The notes under the pieces were generated by a model. That model saw only the letters and a program-made list of their open reading frames with translations. It ran no database searches and had not been told where the DNA came from. A program made the translations under genes and the position numbers. A stretch of DNA of 64,000 bases from Pictodentalium vernedei (taxonomy: Eukaryota > Mollusca > Scaphopoda > Dentaliida > Dentaliidae), in assembly GCA_031216915.1 (NCBI GenBank), contig CM062294.1, positions 27,404,985 through 27,468,984 on the forward strand. Reading direction: 5' to 3'. The first letter of the stretch is position 1, and each line of letters starts with the position of its first letter. Positions 10,110 through 20,960 of this stretch are shown in pieces.

Positions 10110-10487
10110 TATTTATTTATTGGAGTTTAATGACACCTTCAAAAGCCAGAGTCACCTCGCATCATGACAGTTTTATGGGTGGAGGCCACCAGAGTGCCCG
10201 AAGAGAATTATCGAGCAATGGCAAGCAACTGTCACCACTCCCCAATGTACTAACTCCACCCAAGTAGGGTTTGCATTGGTTGAAGACAAACACACCATAG
10301 TCATGCAGTACGACTTAGTGCACAATGTCACCATGCCCCCTCCATCCCCCCTCCCCCATCGGTAATTGGGATTAAGTGTCTTGCCCAAGGACACAACATG
10401 GTTGCCGCAGCAGGTGGGATTCGAACTGAAGATCTCTCGTCTTGCATCGTGCATCTCTACCAACTGAGTCACCGCATGTCAAAATAA
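10110..10487 (-). mobile_element. tRNA-derived SINE, family S
   Basis: Minus-strand copy: TTTATTTATTGG tail side at the left, then GGGTGGAGG, a GTTGAAGACAAAC block, TTGCCCAAGGACACAA, GGTGGGATTCGAACTGAAGA (B-box region, complement of the tRNA-like GTTCGAATCCCACC) and head end CCAACTGAGTCACCGC at 10464-10479. Confidence 0.8.
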
Positions 10488-10599
10488 GAGTTTTCAAGAT
10501 GCAAATTTTTTCCATAATGCAACAAGGCATGTAAGCCTTTACCGAAAGAACTGGCCGTATAATTTTCAAATTAATCGGTTGAAAAAAGTAAATTTTCCA

Positions 10600-10797
10600 A
10601 AAAGTTTCTCCCCAACATACTAACTCCACACAAGCTGGGGTAGCATTGGTTGAAGGCAGGTGCACCATTGATGTGCAGTATGCCTTAGCACACAATGTCA
10701 TCGGGCAACCCTCCTGCAGATGGGATTCGAACTGAGGATCTCTTGGCTTGCAGCCTGCACCTCTAGCTCTACCTACTGAACCACCATACATCAATGA
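10600..10797 (-). mobile_element. SINE family S, 3'-truncated or deleted copy
   Basis: Minus-strand fragment with the middle and head of the SINE (CTCCACACAAGC, GGTTGAAGGCAGG, GATGGGATTCGAACTGAGGA, CTACTGAACCACC), lacking the CCAAGGACACAA block and the tail. It lies between two other S copies, the next of which is inverted. Confidence 0.65.
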
Positions 10798-10948
10798 AAA
10801 AAAATGTAAAAAGTTTTGAGTCTCCTGATTTTGAAGCAATATTGGACAATATTGCAAGGCAATAAAAATGTCCAAAGTGAGGATTTCAATATCAGCAGGG
10901 GATTGCCCGAGAATCGAAACTTTTTTGGGGCCTAATAATAAACAAATG

Positions 10949-11330
10949 GGGAGCGTGGAGGCTCAGTAGGTAGAGGTGCAGGCTGCAAGCCGAGAGGTCC
11001 TCGGTTCGAATCCCACCTGCGGCAACCGCGTTGTGTCCTTGGGCAAGACACTTCATCTCCATTGCCCATGTGGGGGCATGATGACGCCGTGTACTAAGGC
11101 GTACTACACATCGATGGTACGCATGTCTTCAACCAATCTAACCTTGCCTGTGCTGCAGTGCTGTGCTGAGTTACGATGTTGGGGAGCTGGCAGCTGCTCG
11201 TCGTTGCTCGGTGGTTCTCTCCGGGTACTCCGGCTTCCTCCACCCGTAAAACTGTCAGGGTCATGATTAGCCATTGTGCATAAATATGTGACCTTAAACA
11301 TCAATGAATAAATAAACAAAAGAATAATTA
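10949..11330 (+). mobile_element. tRNA-derived SINE, family S, complete, plus strand
   Basis: Reads head to tail on the plus strand. GGGGAGCGTGGAGGCTCAG starts the tRNA-like head. An A-box-like GGCTCAGTAGG lies at 10960-10970 and a B box GGTTCGAATCC at 11003-11013. These are followed by GTGTCCTTGGGCAAGACACT, CTCCGGCTTCCTCCACCC and the tail ATGAATAAATAAACAAAA. The head resembles a tRNA but continues into SINE body with no 3' acceptor, so it is not a tRNA gene. This is the most readable reference copy in the window. Confidence 0.85.
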
Positions 11331-11884
11331 ATATTAACATAAAACAGATAACAAATAATGTACCACACACACCTCATTAATATTACCTTGTTATGACTGC
11401 TGGTACAACGCTTTGTTTACATTAAATAAAGTGAACAAATACCATATTAATGTTGAAAAAGCAACATGTGTATATATCTTTATTCCAAATTAGTCTAACT
11501 AATTGAACAATTAACAGAAAATCTGAATACATAAAAAGAAGTTTCGACAATATATGCAGCCAATATATAATGCAAAGGTCACTGATAAAATGGCACTGCC
11601 GCAGAACAAAATGAAAGTCTCAATGACACTGTAGCTTACCTTGACTGTGTGTAGTGTTTGATGAAAAGGATAATGTTCAATGTTTATGAAAGGATTATGA
11701 AATAAGACAAGAATTGTGATAATTGTGATTATGATAATTTCTGTTCCCTGCATGCTATGTTTTCAATAAGAATAATTTGAGTGTTGACAGTATTAAAGAA
11801 TTAAGACCTGGTTTAATGTGGCCCTAACATTTAATGTATGTCAACAAAATATCCAAAGTTACTGTAAAATCATTCCAAAATGAA
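11331..11884. other. Non-coding AT-rich stretch
   Basis: No gene supported. AAAATGAAAGTCTCAATGACACTGTAGC at 11609-11636 recurs in similar form near 31155-31185, so part of this is probably a dispersed repeat of unknown type. Confidence 0.4.
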
Positions 11885-12356
11885 TCATCCTACCAAGTTA
11901 CAATGAAATCCCTTCATAAATATAACTTGTACACTTTGATAAAGGAATCTAGTTCACATGACGGTTTGGCGGCCACGGTTGACCGTTCATGACCAAAAAT
12001 AGGAGAGCCGCATCTAGATATAATACAAAGTTATCCTACCAAGCTACAATGAAATCGCTTCATAAAAACAACCTGCAAGCAGTTCAAAAGGAATCTAGGT
12101 CAAGGGACCAGGCAGGGGCAATGGCTGACCAATCATGTCCAAAATATGACAGTCTTATCTAGACATCATATCAAGTTATCCTTCCAAGTTACAATGAAAT
12201 TGCTATATAAATATGAACTGTAGAGTGTACTAAACAAATCTAGGTCACATGCCTGTGAGGGTGTCACCATTGACCGATCATGGCCAAAATAGGTCGTTCC
12301 AATCTGGACACTACAGAGTCATCCTACCAAAATACAATAAAATCCCTTCATAAATA
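11885..12356. repeat. Degenerate tandem repeat, ~130-146 bp, about four units
   Basis: The phrase TACCAAGYTACAATGAAATC (followed by a CTTCATAAATA-type run) recurs at about 11891, 12037, 12183 and 12314, each followed by AATCTAGGTCA and GACC(G/A)(T/A)TCATG(A/G)CCAAAAT blocks. Spacing is irregular and units are diverged. It abuts the left end of the Tc1-like element at 12359. Confidence 0.65.
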
Positions 12357-13366
12357 TACTACTCAAAGTTTGCAAAGCACCACATATTTGACACTAGGAT
12401 TGGGGTATTCATATTCGGTATTCGAATAGTATTCAATACATTTTTTTAAGAGTATTTGGCTGTATTCAGTATTCATGCAATTTAAAAGTATTTGTATTCG
12501 TATTCAACAGTCAAATATGACATTATGTGTACACTGCATACAAAACCGCACTTGTTAATACCCCGTCGTTTGTGTAGAAACGACCGGGTATGAAAAGCTG
12601 TTTTAGTGTGGTCATGTGAGAAGGATTACATAACCAATTAATGTTTCGCGAGAAAAATCTTTCAGAGACTGTCCCTGAGTAGCAATTATATTGTTCAGTC
12701 AGAAAATTTCTAAAACCTACATTTAATAAAATATTCAGATACAAATGCAATATCTTTCATTTCCAGAACTCTGTACTGCGGTTTAATATAGGAATTGAAA
12801 AAATCTGTTCATTAATTCGTGAGATTTTCGATTTGTTTTCATATTAAAATAAAATTTTCGCTGATATATGATTTGGATTCCCCCCTGAGTTTGTTCGCCG
12901 GTCTCCAATGACTTCAGAATATTTCATGCAATGTATATCCAATTGACGGAAGAGCCACACTCTTGCACGTGATCGGCGAAATTCTCATTTTTGGGCTCAA
13001 ATTTATCACACAAAATAACGGGATTTACCAAACCGATTTTCACCTTTACAGATTTTATTTGATATACAAAATTCCCAAACAAAATCTATCAGGTACAAAA
13101 AAAGGATTCAGTGAACAGAAATCAATATGTTAATTTGCGAATCTTTTCCCAATACTGTCCAATCAACACTGATTTGTGAGTGGACGTCTGACATTATGTA
13201 ATTACACATAACACATTCAGTCGATTTTTGGATAATTTTTTCGTATGGAGTGTACACGTAATGTCCCCTTACACCAACTACATAGTGTTATTGATTACGG
13301 GTTGATTGAGGATAATTAGGAAAACAATTATTTATAAAAATCTGACCACCATCTATAAAATATCGA

Positions 13367-13619
13367 CAAACCAGAAAATGAGTAGACTATCATCTGAAAA
13401 ATGAGGTCCCCAGAGGGTGAATTTTGTGATGCTACCCTGCACAGCATGGTAGCATCACTAAATTTACCCTCTGTAAACCTCAACCTTAATCAAGGTCTCA
13501 AACATAAACAGAAAGAGGTACCCAGAGGATAAACTGACCCACTGTATGGGATAGCATCAGAAAATTCACCCTCTGGGGACCTCGTTCTGCAAATGACAGA
13601 CTGCTTATTTTCAGGCTTG
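13367..13619. mobile_element. hAT-like fold-back element, family FB (copy 4)
   Basis: Ends CAAACCAGAAAATGAG and TTATTTTCAGGCTTG, flanked by AATATCGA (13359-13366) and AATATCAA (13620-13627), 7 of 8 bases matching. The internal palindrome GATGCTACCCTGCACAGCAT.. is as in copies 1 and 2. It inserted into the larger hAT-type element. Confidence 0.8.
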
Positions 13620-13811
13620 AATATCAATAACATTACATACATTTATAAATATTTATAAATATATCAAATTATTGATATAGAATTATTTTTAAAGTAGAAC
13701 ACACCAGTTGGTCTAAAGGGAATTGGCCTCGTGGGAGTTGGTCTAAAGGGAATAGGTCTAGTGGGAATGAACCTTCATCATGTCACATGTTTTTTATTTC
13801 TCCAATAATAA

Positions 13812-14060
13812 TTAACCCTTCACCCAACGCAGACGATATAAAAATTTATTATTTTAAATATAATTTTTTTAAATTTTTCAAAAAATTTCAACAAAACCAT
13901 ATCATGTGACCCCTCATTGGAACGAGCTCAATGAGCTCGTTCCAGTGGGGGGTCACATGATATGGTTTTGTTGACAAATTTTGAAAAATTTCATTTTTCC
14001 AACTGCTCAATTTGCATATTACGCGGGCAGATTCGGGCGATTCGTTAGGTCAAGGGTTAA
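13812..14060. mobile_element. piggyBac-like MITE, family T1 (copy 5)
   Basis: Bounded by TTAA at 13812-13815 and 14057-14060, with ends TTAACCCTTCACCCAACGCA / GTTAGGTCAAGGGTTAA. The palindrome axis is at GGAACGAGCTCAATGAGCTCGTTCC (13919-13943) with arms AAAACCATATCATGTGACCC. Inserted within the hAT-type element at 12395-16183. Confidence 0.85.
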
Positions 14061-14556
14061 TACCTCAAATAATAATTAATACCTCAGCTGAGCAGGAAAG
14101 TTAATTGTAAAGGTTGTTTGATATTGATCAGAAAAGATTATTGACAGAACAAAAGGTTCATTAAGTGTCAATTACATGGATTTCTAATCCTCATACAGCT
14201 GTAAAACTCAATTATCACAAATGTTCTTCTACAATACTGTAAGAAATAAACTGTAAATTGATCTGTAAAGGTGTAAATAATTTATTGCTACTGGATATTA
14301 AGGGGAAGGTAATGGGATTTATTTGTCAAGATATTGTGAAATATTTAGAATATGTCACTGTAAAGCTGCATGTAAACCTGATTGCAGTCAGTTATGTGAT
14401 GAGTGTGCCGAACGAAATGGTTTGACGTGCCGAAGGCGCGCTGGGACGATTTGGAGGACAAGCCCCTTTCGACCCTTGTTAGCTGTTTGTTGTTGTTGTA
14501 GGATGTCAAGGCGCAGCGGAGGAGGAAAAGGAAGGAGGGAGGTGGCTTAACCCCGT

Positions 14557-15327
14557 CTAGGCTTCTTCCGGCTCTTTTTCTTTGGAGGTCGTTGAGATTG
14601 TGATGTGGAGATCGACGATGTTGAGTTTAGTGTTGAGTTTGGTGAATGGATTGCATCTAATTTCTTTTTGAGATCTGCCTTGGATTGTTCCCTGAACTCC
14701 TGAGTTTCGGAGGCGATTCGGTTTCCCCATCTCAATTGCTCGTCTTGCCATCTCTCTTATTTTCCTTAATTCTTCGGCGGTGACTGCAGATTTTGGTGGC
14801 TGTGTTGCCGAGATTGACTCACCCGGGCTGTCCGGTAGAGAAGGAAGTGGGGAGTGAGGTGGTGAAAAGGCAACCACCGGTTTCTCCTCAGTCTCCACCA
14901 GATGTTCCTCATCCAACAGTACCGGCTCAGGAGCTGGCAGTTGGTTGGGTGTACTAGTGGGACTAGGAGGGGAACTGGCAGCTGCCCCCAGGACCTCCAT
15001 CCTCTCGCTCACCTCTTTCTTCCTATTCCGGAAGGCCTCCAAGCACCTGGAATCCCGGCGCTTGGTGGACGGACTCTTCTTCTTCTTGCTCTTCTTCTTT
15101 TCAGGGCCAGGCTTCTTCGGGTGAGGACCAGTGTGAGAGGGGTTCCTCTCACAAAAGGTGCTACCTCTCCCCGAAGAAGGTGTGGTGGTGTTGTGCTCAT
15201 CAATGACGAACTCCAAGTTCAGATGGACTCTCTTGCCTGTCTCCCGGACAGTCCAGGTGACAGGGCAAGAGATGCCCAGAGCTGCTATTGTTCTCTTCAG
15301 TCGCGCTGGTAGTTCCAGTGTTTCCAT
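14557..15327 (-). CDS. Unknown basic/low-complexity ORF inside a hAT-type element
   Basis: A 256-residue frame from the ATG at 15327 (opening METLELP); the frame is also open upstream to a GTG at 15354. The N-terminal ~55 residues look folded (alternating hydrophobics, TWTVRETGKRVHLNLEF). A lysine-rich, nuclear-localisation-like tract follows around residues 85-105 (PEKKKSKKKKSPSTKRR), then a proline/serine/glutamate-rich region, a short predicted helix (VTAEELRKIREMARRAIEMG, ~190-210) and a basic tail. I do not recognise the family. GC is higher than its surroundings. It could be an accessory transposon protein, a captured host exon or a gag-like protein. The opposite-strand frame at 14902-15312 is treated as a shadow. 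Confidence 0.5.
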   Translation of the reverse strand: METLELPARLKRTIAALGISCPVTWTVRETGKRVHLNLEFVIDEHNTTTPSSGRGSTFCERNPSHTGPHPKKPGPEKKKSKKKKSPSTKRRDSRCLEAFRNRKKEVSERMEVLGAAASSPPSPTSTPNQLPAPEPVLLDEEHLVETEEKPVVAFSPPHSPLPSLPDSPGESISATQPPKSAVTAEELRKIREMARRAIEMGKPNRLRNSGVQGTIQGRSQKEIRCNPFTKLNTKLNIVDLHITISTTSKEKEPEEA

Positions 15328-16435
15328 AATTATGGTGTTAATTAGGATGCTCACACTCCGAGTTCAGAGGTGCGAATGATGAGTGTGTTTTTGCCTAGTC
15401 ATTATATAGTCATAGTCATTATGTTTTGTTTTTAAATAGAGGAAATTGTGAAATGCTTAGAATTCATGTTATAGAAAAGCTGTTTGTAAACTAATTGTTA
15501 GTCAAACAAAGACCATTGGTAAGCCCTGGCGTAAAAGAATTTTTATACCCTTAAGTGAGTTATGGTCCAATTGAGAAACTATGCAAACTGAGATGATATG
15601 ATTGGAACCTGCTTGAACAGCCAGTTCCAATGATATCCATATATGCAATATGCATGGTTTTACTGAGAAACCTCTTCAGATATTTCAAGGTGTGGAAGCC
15701 TCAAATGAAAGAATTTTTTGGTCATTGAAGGATTAAGGATTAAAGTTCTTTTATTTTTGATGTTCTTTCTAAAGAGAAAATAAATTGTGAAGTCTTAGAA
15801 TTCATGTTACAGAAAACTGCTTGTAAACCAAAGTGAATTGTCAGTGAAATATGTAATGTTGTCCACTAAAAAAGAATATTGACCATTACATTTTTTGTAG
15901 TTTCCATATGCAATATATTTTGAAACTTATTATCAGTTTTTATATTGAGATGGTTGTTCATTTTTTGCTCATAGTTTCAATAAAGTGTTTTTGCATGGTT
16001 ATTCTTGTTTGTCATCACTGCACAGTTTTACAGGTCCAACTACCACGAAAAACATGATTTTAAAAAATGTATTCATTTTGTATTCATGAATACTTTGTAA
16101 AGTGTTCACATTCGTATTCAAATACACTTGGAATTTCGTGTATTCGTATTCAATACATTTACAATGTATTCGCCCCAACCCTGTTTGGCACATCAATGTG
16201 AAATTTGCTTCTGACATATTTGCAATATTTTTGGTGGATATGGTTGAGGATTGTATTGAGATGGTCCCCAATGTTTTCATTAGCTCTCTTGACAGACAGA
16301 CTTTACGTGACAGTCACGGAAAGCATGTACCCCTTCATTTTCAGGATGTTTTAGTGTACTGTCTACATGTACATGACATGTGTAGGGTATTCAATCTTCA
16401 TTTCAACACAAACCCTTGTTATTTAATGGTTGAAT

Positions 16436-17266
16436 ATGGCGAATGCAAATGTAAGAAGACATTTGTCTGTGGCAGAAATGTGGTGGGCTGCAGGGATGGG
16501 GGAACAAGGGGCTACCCATCGACAGGTTGGTGAAGCCCTTGGTGAGCACCGTACAGTGATCACCAGAGCCTGGGCAAGAAAATTCAGCAGTATGGCACAT
16601 CAGTCAGACAACACGGTGGTGGCCAAGACAGGGCAACATCTGCAGCTGAAGACCGGTTTTTGATCATTCAGGCCTGTAGGAACCACTTTGACACAGCAAC
16701 CCAGCTTCACAGTGACCTTCAGAATGCATCCAGGGTAAATGTTTTGACGCAGACTAACCAGGCAAGGTTGCACGAATGCGGTCTCCGAATGAGAAGATCA
16801 CATATTCGCATTCCACTATCCCAGAACCAGAGATTTGTGACCTGTCACTTTTACAGAGGAGTCAAGGTACTGCCTTGACAACAAAGATAGACGTTCTAGG
16901 GTATGGAGAAGACCAGGAGAGCGATTCCATGCAGCCAACATTGCTGAGCATGACCACTATGGTGGAGGGTCAATAATGGTCTGGGGTGGCAACATCTGGG
17001 ATGGACGTACAGAGCTTTGTGTCCAGGACCATGGTACATTGACAGCAAGATCCCCTGACCTCAATCCAATCGAACATGTCTGGAATGAGTTGCAGCTTGC
17101 AATTTCAGTCCGTCCAGTCCAACCAAGATGCGTTCAAGAGCTTGGAGCCATGCTGGTCCAAGAAAGGAACAACATCCCACAAAGGACCACCTGGAACCTG
17201 ATTTGGAGCATGAGAAGGCGTTGTCAAGCTGTAGTTAACAACAATGGGTCTCATACTCGGTATTGA
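16436..17266 (+). pseudogene. Tc1-like transposase pseudogene
   Basis: The first fragment starts at the ATG at 16436 and contains the helix-turn-helix region (GATHRQVGEALGEHRTVITR). It continues in other frames through a second DNA-binding region (ARLHECGLRMRRSHIRIPLS near 16765-16830). The catalytic part resumes with MVWGGNIWDGRTELCVQDHG and then jumps to ARSPDLNPIEHVWNEL. The segment normally between these, containing the middle catalytic aspartate of the DDE triad, is absent, so there is an internal deletion on top of several frameshifts. It cannot encode an active enzyme. C-terminal residues around 17200-17266 look normal for the family. Confidence 0.85.
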
Positions 17267-17522
17267 ACCCAGATCAGTTAGCTCTATCAACTTTTGGGCA
17301 AATTTGAAAAAATTCCTCTTTTACCAATAATATCCATTTTCTATGGTTATCGTATTCAAAAGCTAAAAAGTAATTGTAAAACACAAACAAAATCTTAATT
17401 TCTGTGCTTAAATCATTAACGATATAATTGAATAAAAATATATACAATTTTCATAACAATATTTCAACTAAAACGTAAAACAGGTAGTTAGATATACTTG
17501 GTGCTTAGCAAACTTTGAGTAG

Positions 17523-17787
17523 TATATGATGACCTGTATGTAGACTGCACTAAAGGTTTTCGGGCTCTCGCAGCAATCACATGTAAGGCAATATCAGTGT
17601 TTCTAATAAACATGATTCATAACATTTATATTTAGTTATATATGACCAGGTGGGGTGGGGGTCGTCGTACTGATTGCTATGGTATCAAAGAATGTCTAAA
17701 TGATAAAAGACACATATAACATTTATTAACATCCAGCAAACATCTCCAAGAACAAGTGCAATGCCGATCGTAGGCGATCAGACTCTA
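17523..17787. other. Dispersed-repeat flank
   Basis: The segment GACCAGGTGGGGTGGGGGTC (17644 onward) through AGACACATATAACATTTATT (17708-17727) recurs in diverged form at 22412-22517. AACATCCAGCAAACATCTCCA (17729-17749) recurs at 27407. These phrases continue after the next element (19748-19845 matches 27430-27520), so the older repeat was split by the 17788-19745 insertion. Confidence 0.5.
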
Positions 17788-19745
17788 GTCCCCCACGGTG
17801 GATGGTCTGTTCTATAAAACATGCAAAATATTTTTTAGCCCTGTTAGGCAGTTAAAAAATAAGTTGAACGTTATGAAATGGATAAAAGATTTCAACAGCA
17901 AGTGGGAATTGAAGTCCTCTCTCTCCCATCATGTATTTGTTCTCAGGCACCTACCATTGAACAACAGGAACAACAAGGTAACCATTCCATATTGTATTTT
18001 TATTCAAAAATTATTGACGTACATCATCCTCCTATAATGTGTCACCAATGGTATGAATATCAAAGTAAAGCATTTATCTATTAGATTCAGGTGGTAAACG
18101 TAAAAAAGGAACACAAAAATATTAATGAGAATGGTCGTCCTACGGCCATTCTAAATTTTTTTCCAAAAATTTTGACGTGCATCATCCTCCTAGCATCTCT
18201 GACCAATGTTAGAAATCCTCCTAGTGACGTGCATCATCCTCCTAGCATATCTGACCAATGTTAGAAATCCTCCTAGCATCTCTGACCAATGTTAGAAATC
18301 TGAAAGTAATAGCTCGAAACATGTCTAAGATACAGGTGATAACATTAAATATGGCAAAAAATGACAACAAAAAAGTCTGTCATTCAGCTATTTTGAATTT
18401 TTTTTCAAAAGATTTCGGCCATGTTGAAATTTTTTCCAAAAATTTTGACGTGCATCACCCTCCTAGCATCTCTGACCAATGTTAGAAATCAAAGTAATAG
18501 CTCAAACTATGTTTAAGATACAGGTGGTAACGTCAAATATGGCAAAAAAAAATAACAATGAAAATGGCTGCCATTCGGCCATCTTGAATTTTTTTTTTCA
18601 AAAGATTTTGGCATGTATCATTCTCCTATGGTGTCTGACAAATGTTGAAAATTTAAAACTAATATCTCAAAACATCTCCAAGATATGGATGATAACGTAA
18701 CTTGAGAATGCAAAAAAATTAACAAACATGGCCTGGCCATCTTGAATTTTTTTTTTTCAAAACATTTTGACGTGCATCATCCTCATACCATTTATGAACA
18801 ATGTTAGAAACCTGAATCAAATAGAATAAAACATGTCTAAGATACAGGTGGTAACATTAAATGAAGCAAAAAATTATGACAAAAATGACCACCGGTCGGC
18901 CGTTTTGAATTTTTTTCCAAAAAGTTTTGACGTGCATTGTCCTCCTATTAAGTGTCACCAATGGCATAAGAATGAAAGTACAGCATTGAAGAATATTAAA
19001 ACATGTCTAAGATACTGTGATAACATCAAATGAAGCAAAAAATGATGACAAAAATGGCCGCTGGTCGGCCATCTTGACTTTTTTTTTCAAAAAGTTTTGA
19101 CGGGCATTGTCCTCCTATCATGTGTCACCAATGGCATAAAAATGAAAGTACAGTGTCAAAGCATACAGGTGGTAACGTCAAATATAGCAAAAAAAACAAC
19201 AACAAAAATGGCTGGCATTCAGCCATCTTGAATTTTTTTTTCAAAAGATTTTGGCATGCATTATCCTCCTATGATGTATGACAAATGTTGATAATTTAAA
19301 ACTAATATCTCAAAACATCTCTAAGGTACGGGTGATAACATAACTTAAGAATGCAAAAAATGAACAAAAATGGATGTCATTTGGCCATCTTGAATTTTTT
19401 TTTCAAACAATTTTGACGTGCATCCTCCTCATAGCATCTATGAACAATGTTAGAAACCTGAAGCAAATATCTCAAAACATGTCCAAGATACAGGTGGTAA
19501 CATCATATGAAGCGAAAAATGATGACAAAAATGGCCGCCAGTCGCCCATCTTGAATTTTTTTTAAAATTTTTTTTACGTGCATCATCCTCCTATTATGTG
19601 TCACCAATGGTATTAAAATGAAAGTACAGCGTCAAAGCATATATGAGATACAGATGGAAACATAAATGAGGACAGACAGACGGACAAGCAGACAGACAGA
19701 CAGTGCAATCCAATAGTCCCCCAAAACGGTAAAACAGTGGGGAAC
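17788..19745. mobile_element. TA-flanked element filled by a degenerate tandem array
   Basis: Short terminal inverted repeats GTCCCCCACGGTG and, inward from the right, GTTCCCCACTGTTTTACCG are bounded by TA (17786-17787, 19746-19747). The interior (about 18120-19640) is a diverged tandem array of ~160-190-bp units. Its landmarks are TGACGTGCATCATCCTCCTA, CCAATGTTAGAAA, AAGATACAGGTGGTAAC, AAAAATGRCCGCC and GGCCATCTTGAATTTTTTTT. It ends in GACAGACAGACGGACAAGCA. No transposase. TA target suggests Tc1/mariner-type mobilisation; this is less certain than the repeat itself. Confidence 0.6.
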
Positions 19746-19881
19746 TAATAACAATAACATACATGTAAGACATTAAATCCAGTATAGCGTGGTTAGTAAC
19801 TTGAGTTTCCGAAGTTCGTTTTGAACATTTGAGATATCATTCATATATATGATGTCTTTCTATCATACAATTCTACTAATA

Positions 19882-20311
19882 CAGTGGAGCCCACTTAATT
19901 GGATATCTCTTAATTGTATATCTCTGTTAATTGAACATAATTTTCAAACACAAAACCATTTACCATACCTTCAGTACAAATTTGCTCTGTTAATTACATA
20001 TGGGTTGTAGAGTAAACTCCTGTTAATTGTATAAAAATTTTTGTAATATGTCAAAAAAATTACTGTGACACGCACCAAATTCCCCTTATTTATCAACCTT
20101 TTTGGCCTCACTACATCCAATACAGGCATTTATTCTATTATATCTTGTTTGACAGAGCTCTATGAGCTCTGTCAAACAAGATATAATAGAATAAATGCTC
20201 AGTTTACCTCCAGAACACAGGAACCTGACCAAATCCCTGTTAATTGTATACTCCTGTTAATTGAATAATTTTCACGCGCAAAATGAATATTCAATTAAGA
20301 GGATTCTACTG
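19882..20311. mobile_element. TA-flanked MITE, pogo/Tigger-like ends
   Basis: Left end CAGTGGAGCCCACTTAATTG; right end, inward, CAGTAGAATCCTCTTAATTG; TA at 19880-19881 and 20312-20313. Several TTAATTGTATA motifs lie just inside both ends. The central hairpin (about 20131-20198) has the axis GAGCTCTATGAGCTC with arms TTGACAGAGCTC and TATTCTATTATATCTTGTTT. The CAGTRGARYCY-TTAAT end is like pogo-type non-autonomous elements; that subclass is inferred. Confidence 0.75.
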
Positions 20312-20361
20312 TACTGCAAATTAGTGATGAATATTAATTAAACAAGGAAACTGATTTACTG

Positions 20362-20663
20362 CAGTTAAAACTAGGAGTCCAGTCATCAATTGTGCGCAAA
20401 CACCCTGCCATTTAGCGTGTTAGGTCATATGGAAAGGCTATCAAATTCTCTACGCAGCCTATGCACAAGCAATGGTTCAGCCAATGGACCTCCGGGTTAA
20501 ACCCGGAGGTCCACTGGCTGAAACATTGCATGTGTTTGCCATGAGTAATGGCAAGACTCTGTGGTACTTTGGGTATTTTCAATAGGAAAATTGCACGCAA
20601 TTCCTGTGCGAAATTGTATCAAGATAAGCACGCAATTCATGACAGGACTTCTAGTTTTAACTG
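20362..20663. mobile_element. Palindromic TA-type MITE, family M1 (copy 1)
   Basis: Ends CAGTTAAAACTAGGAGTCC and GACTTCTAGTTTTAACTG. The core hairpin at about 20472-20525 has arms CAGCCAATGGACCTCCGGGTT meeting at GGTTAAACC. Compared with copies at 24257, 28115 and 54048, the body sequence between ends and core is inverted. Right flank TA is present; the left is TG. Confidence 0.8.
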
Positions 20664-20724
20664 TAATGCCAGATTAAACATGCTGATGCAAGTCTTAGCT
20701 GTGGGAGCTGAGTTGTTTGTTTTG

Positions 20725-20960
20725 TTGTTTGTTGGTAGTTAACGTCACACATTTATGCACCATGGCTAATCGTGACAGAACATGGAGATGAAGTCAAGTT
20801 TAGTCAATCGTTGATCGACATGTTGCCCATTTTAGAGGACTTTCACCCCTAAGCATTGGTGACTGGATCCTATTTTACTAGTAAAGCGGAACTGGTTTAC
20901 CACAGTAAACAAGTGCTGCTTACTTCCCGGGGTTCCCACGGGGAAGGAGCTGAGTTAAAC
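20725..20960. mobile_element. SINE-related element, family S2 (copy 1)
   Basis: Begins with TTGGTAGTTAACGTCACACA and ATGCACCATGGCTAATCGTGAC, which match the 3' part of the S SINE. It then diverges into AACATGGAGATGAAGTCAAG, CCATTTTAGAGGACTTTCACC, ACCACAGTAAACAAG and TTCCCGGGGTTCCC. The same composite occurs at 53855-54047 (continuing after 54361) and 58872-59150. It looks like the SINE tail joined to another short repeat. Confidence 0.55.

Larger units (their letters stand above)
12395..16183. mobile_element. hAT-type element carrying a non-transposase ORF
   Basis: A 3789-bp element. Left end TAGGATTGGGGTATTCATAT; right end, inward, CAGGGTTGGGGCGAATACAT. Subterminal TATTCGTATTCAA motifs recur at both ends, and TTTGACAC (12387-12394) / TTTGGCAC (16184-16191) is a 7/8-matching 8-bp duplication. 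No hAT transposase is visible. Inside are an FB element (13367-13619), a T1 MITE (13812-14060) and an unknown ORF (14557-15327). Three diverged repeats with GTGAARTMTTAGAAT..CTTGTAAAC wording lie near 14336, 15446 and 15786. It is probably non-autonomous. Confidence 0.8.
12359..17522 (+). mobile_element. Tc1-like DNA transposon, decayed and interrupted
   Basis: Terminal inverted repeats CTACTCAAAGTTTGCAAAGC and, inward from the right, CTACTCAAAGTTTGCTAAGC are bounded by TA (12357-12358 and 17523-17524), the Tc1/mariner target. It encodes remnants of a Tc1-type transposase at 16436-17266 and was interrupted 36 bp from its left end by the hAT-type element at 12395-16183. Without that insertion it is ~1.37 kb, a normal Tc1 length. 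Confidence 0.88.

Noticed and set aside
10949-11020. tRNA gene on the plus strand
   Set aside because: A- and B-box-like sequences are present, but there is no acceptor-stem closure and the sequence continues into SINE body and an AATAAA-type tail. Several identical-type copies in the window show it is a SINE head.
14902-15312. 136-codon plus-strand ORF opposite the unknown protein
   Set aside because: It is a shadow of the 14557-15327 frame, created by the high GC and lack of stops on the opposite strand; no motif.
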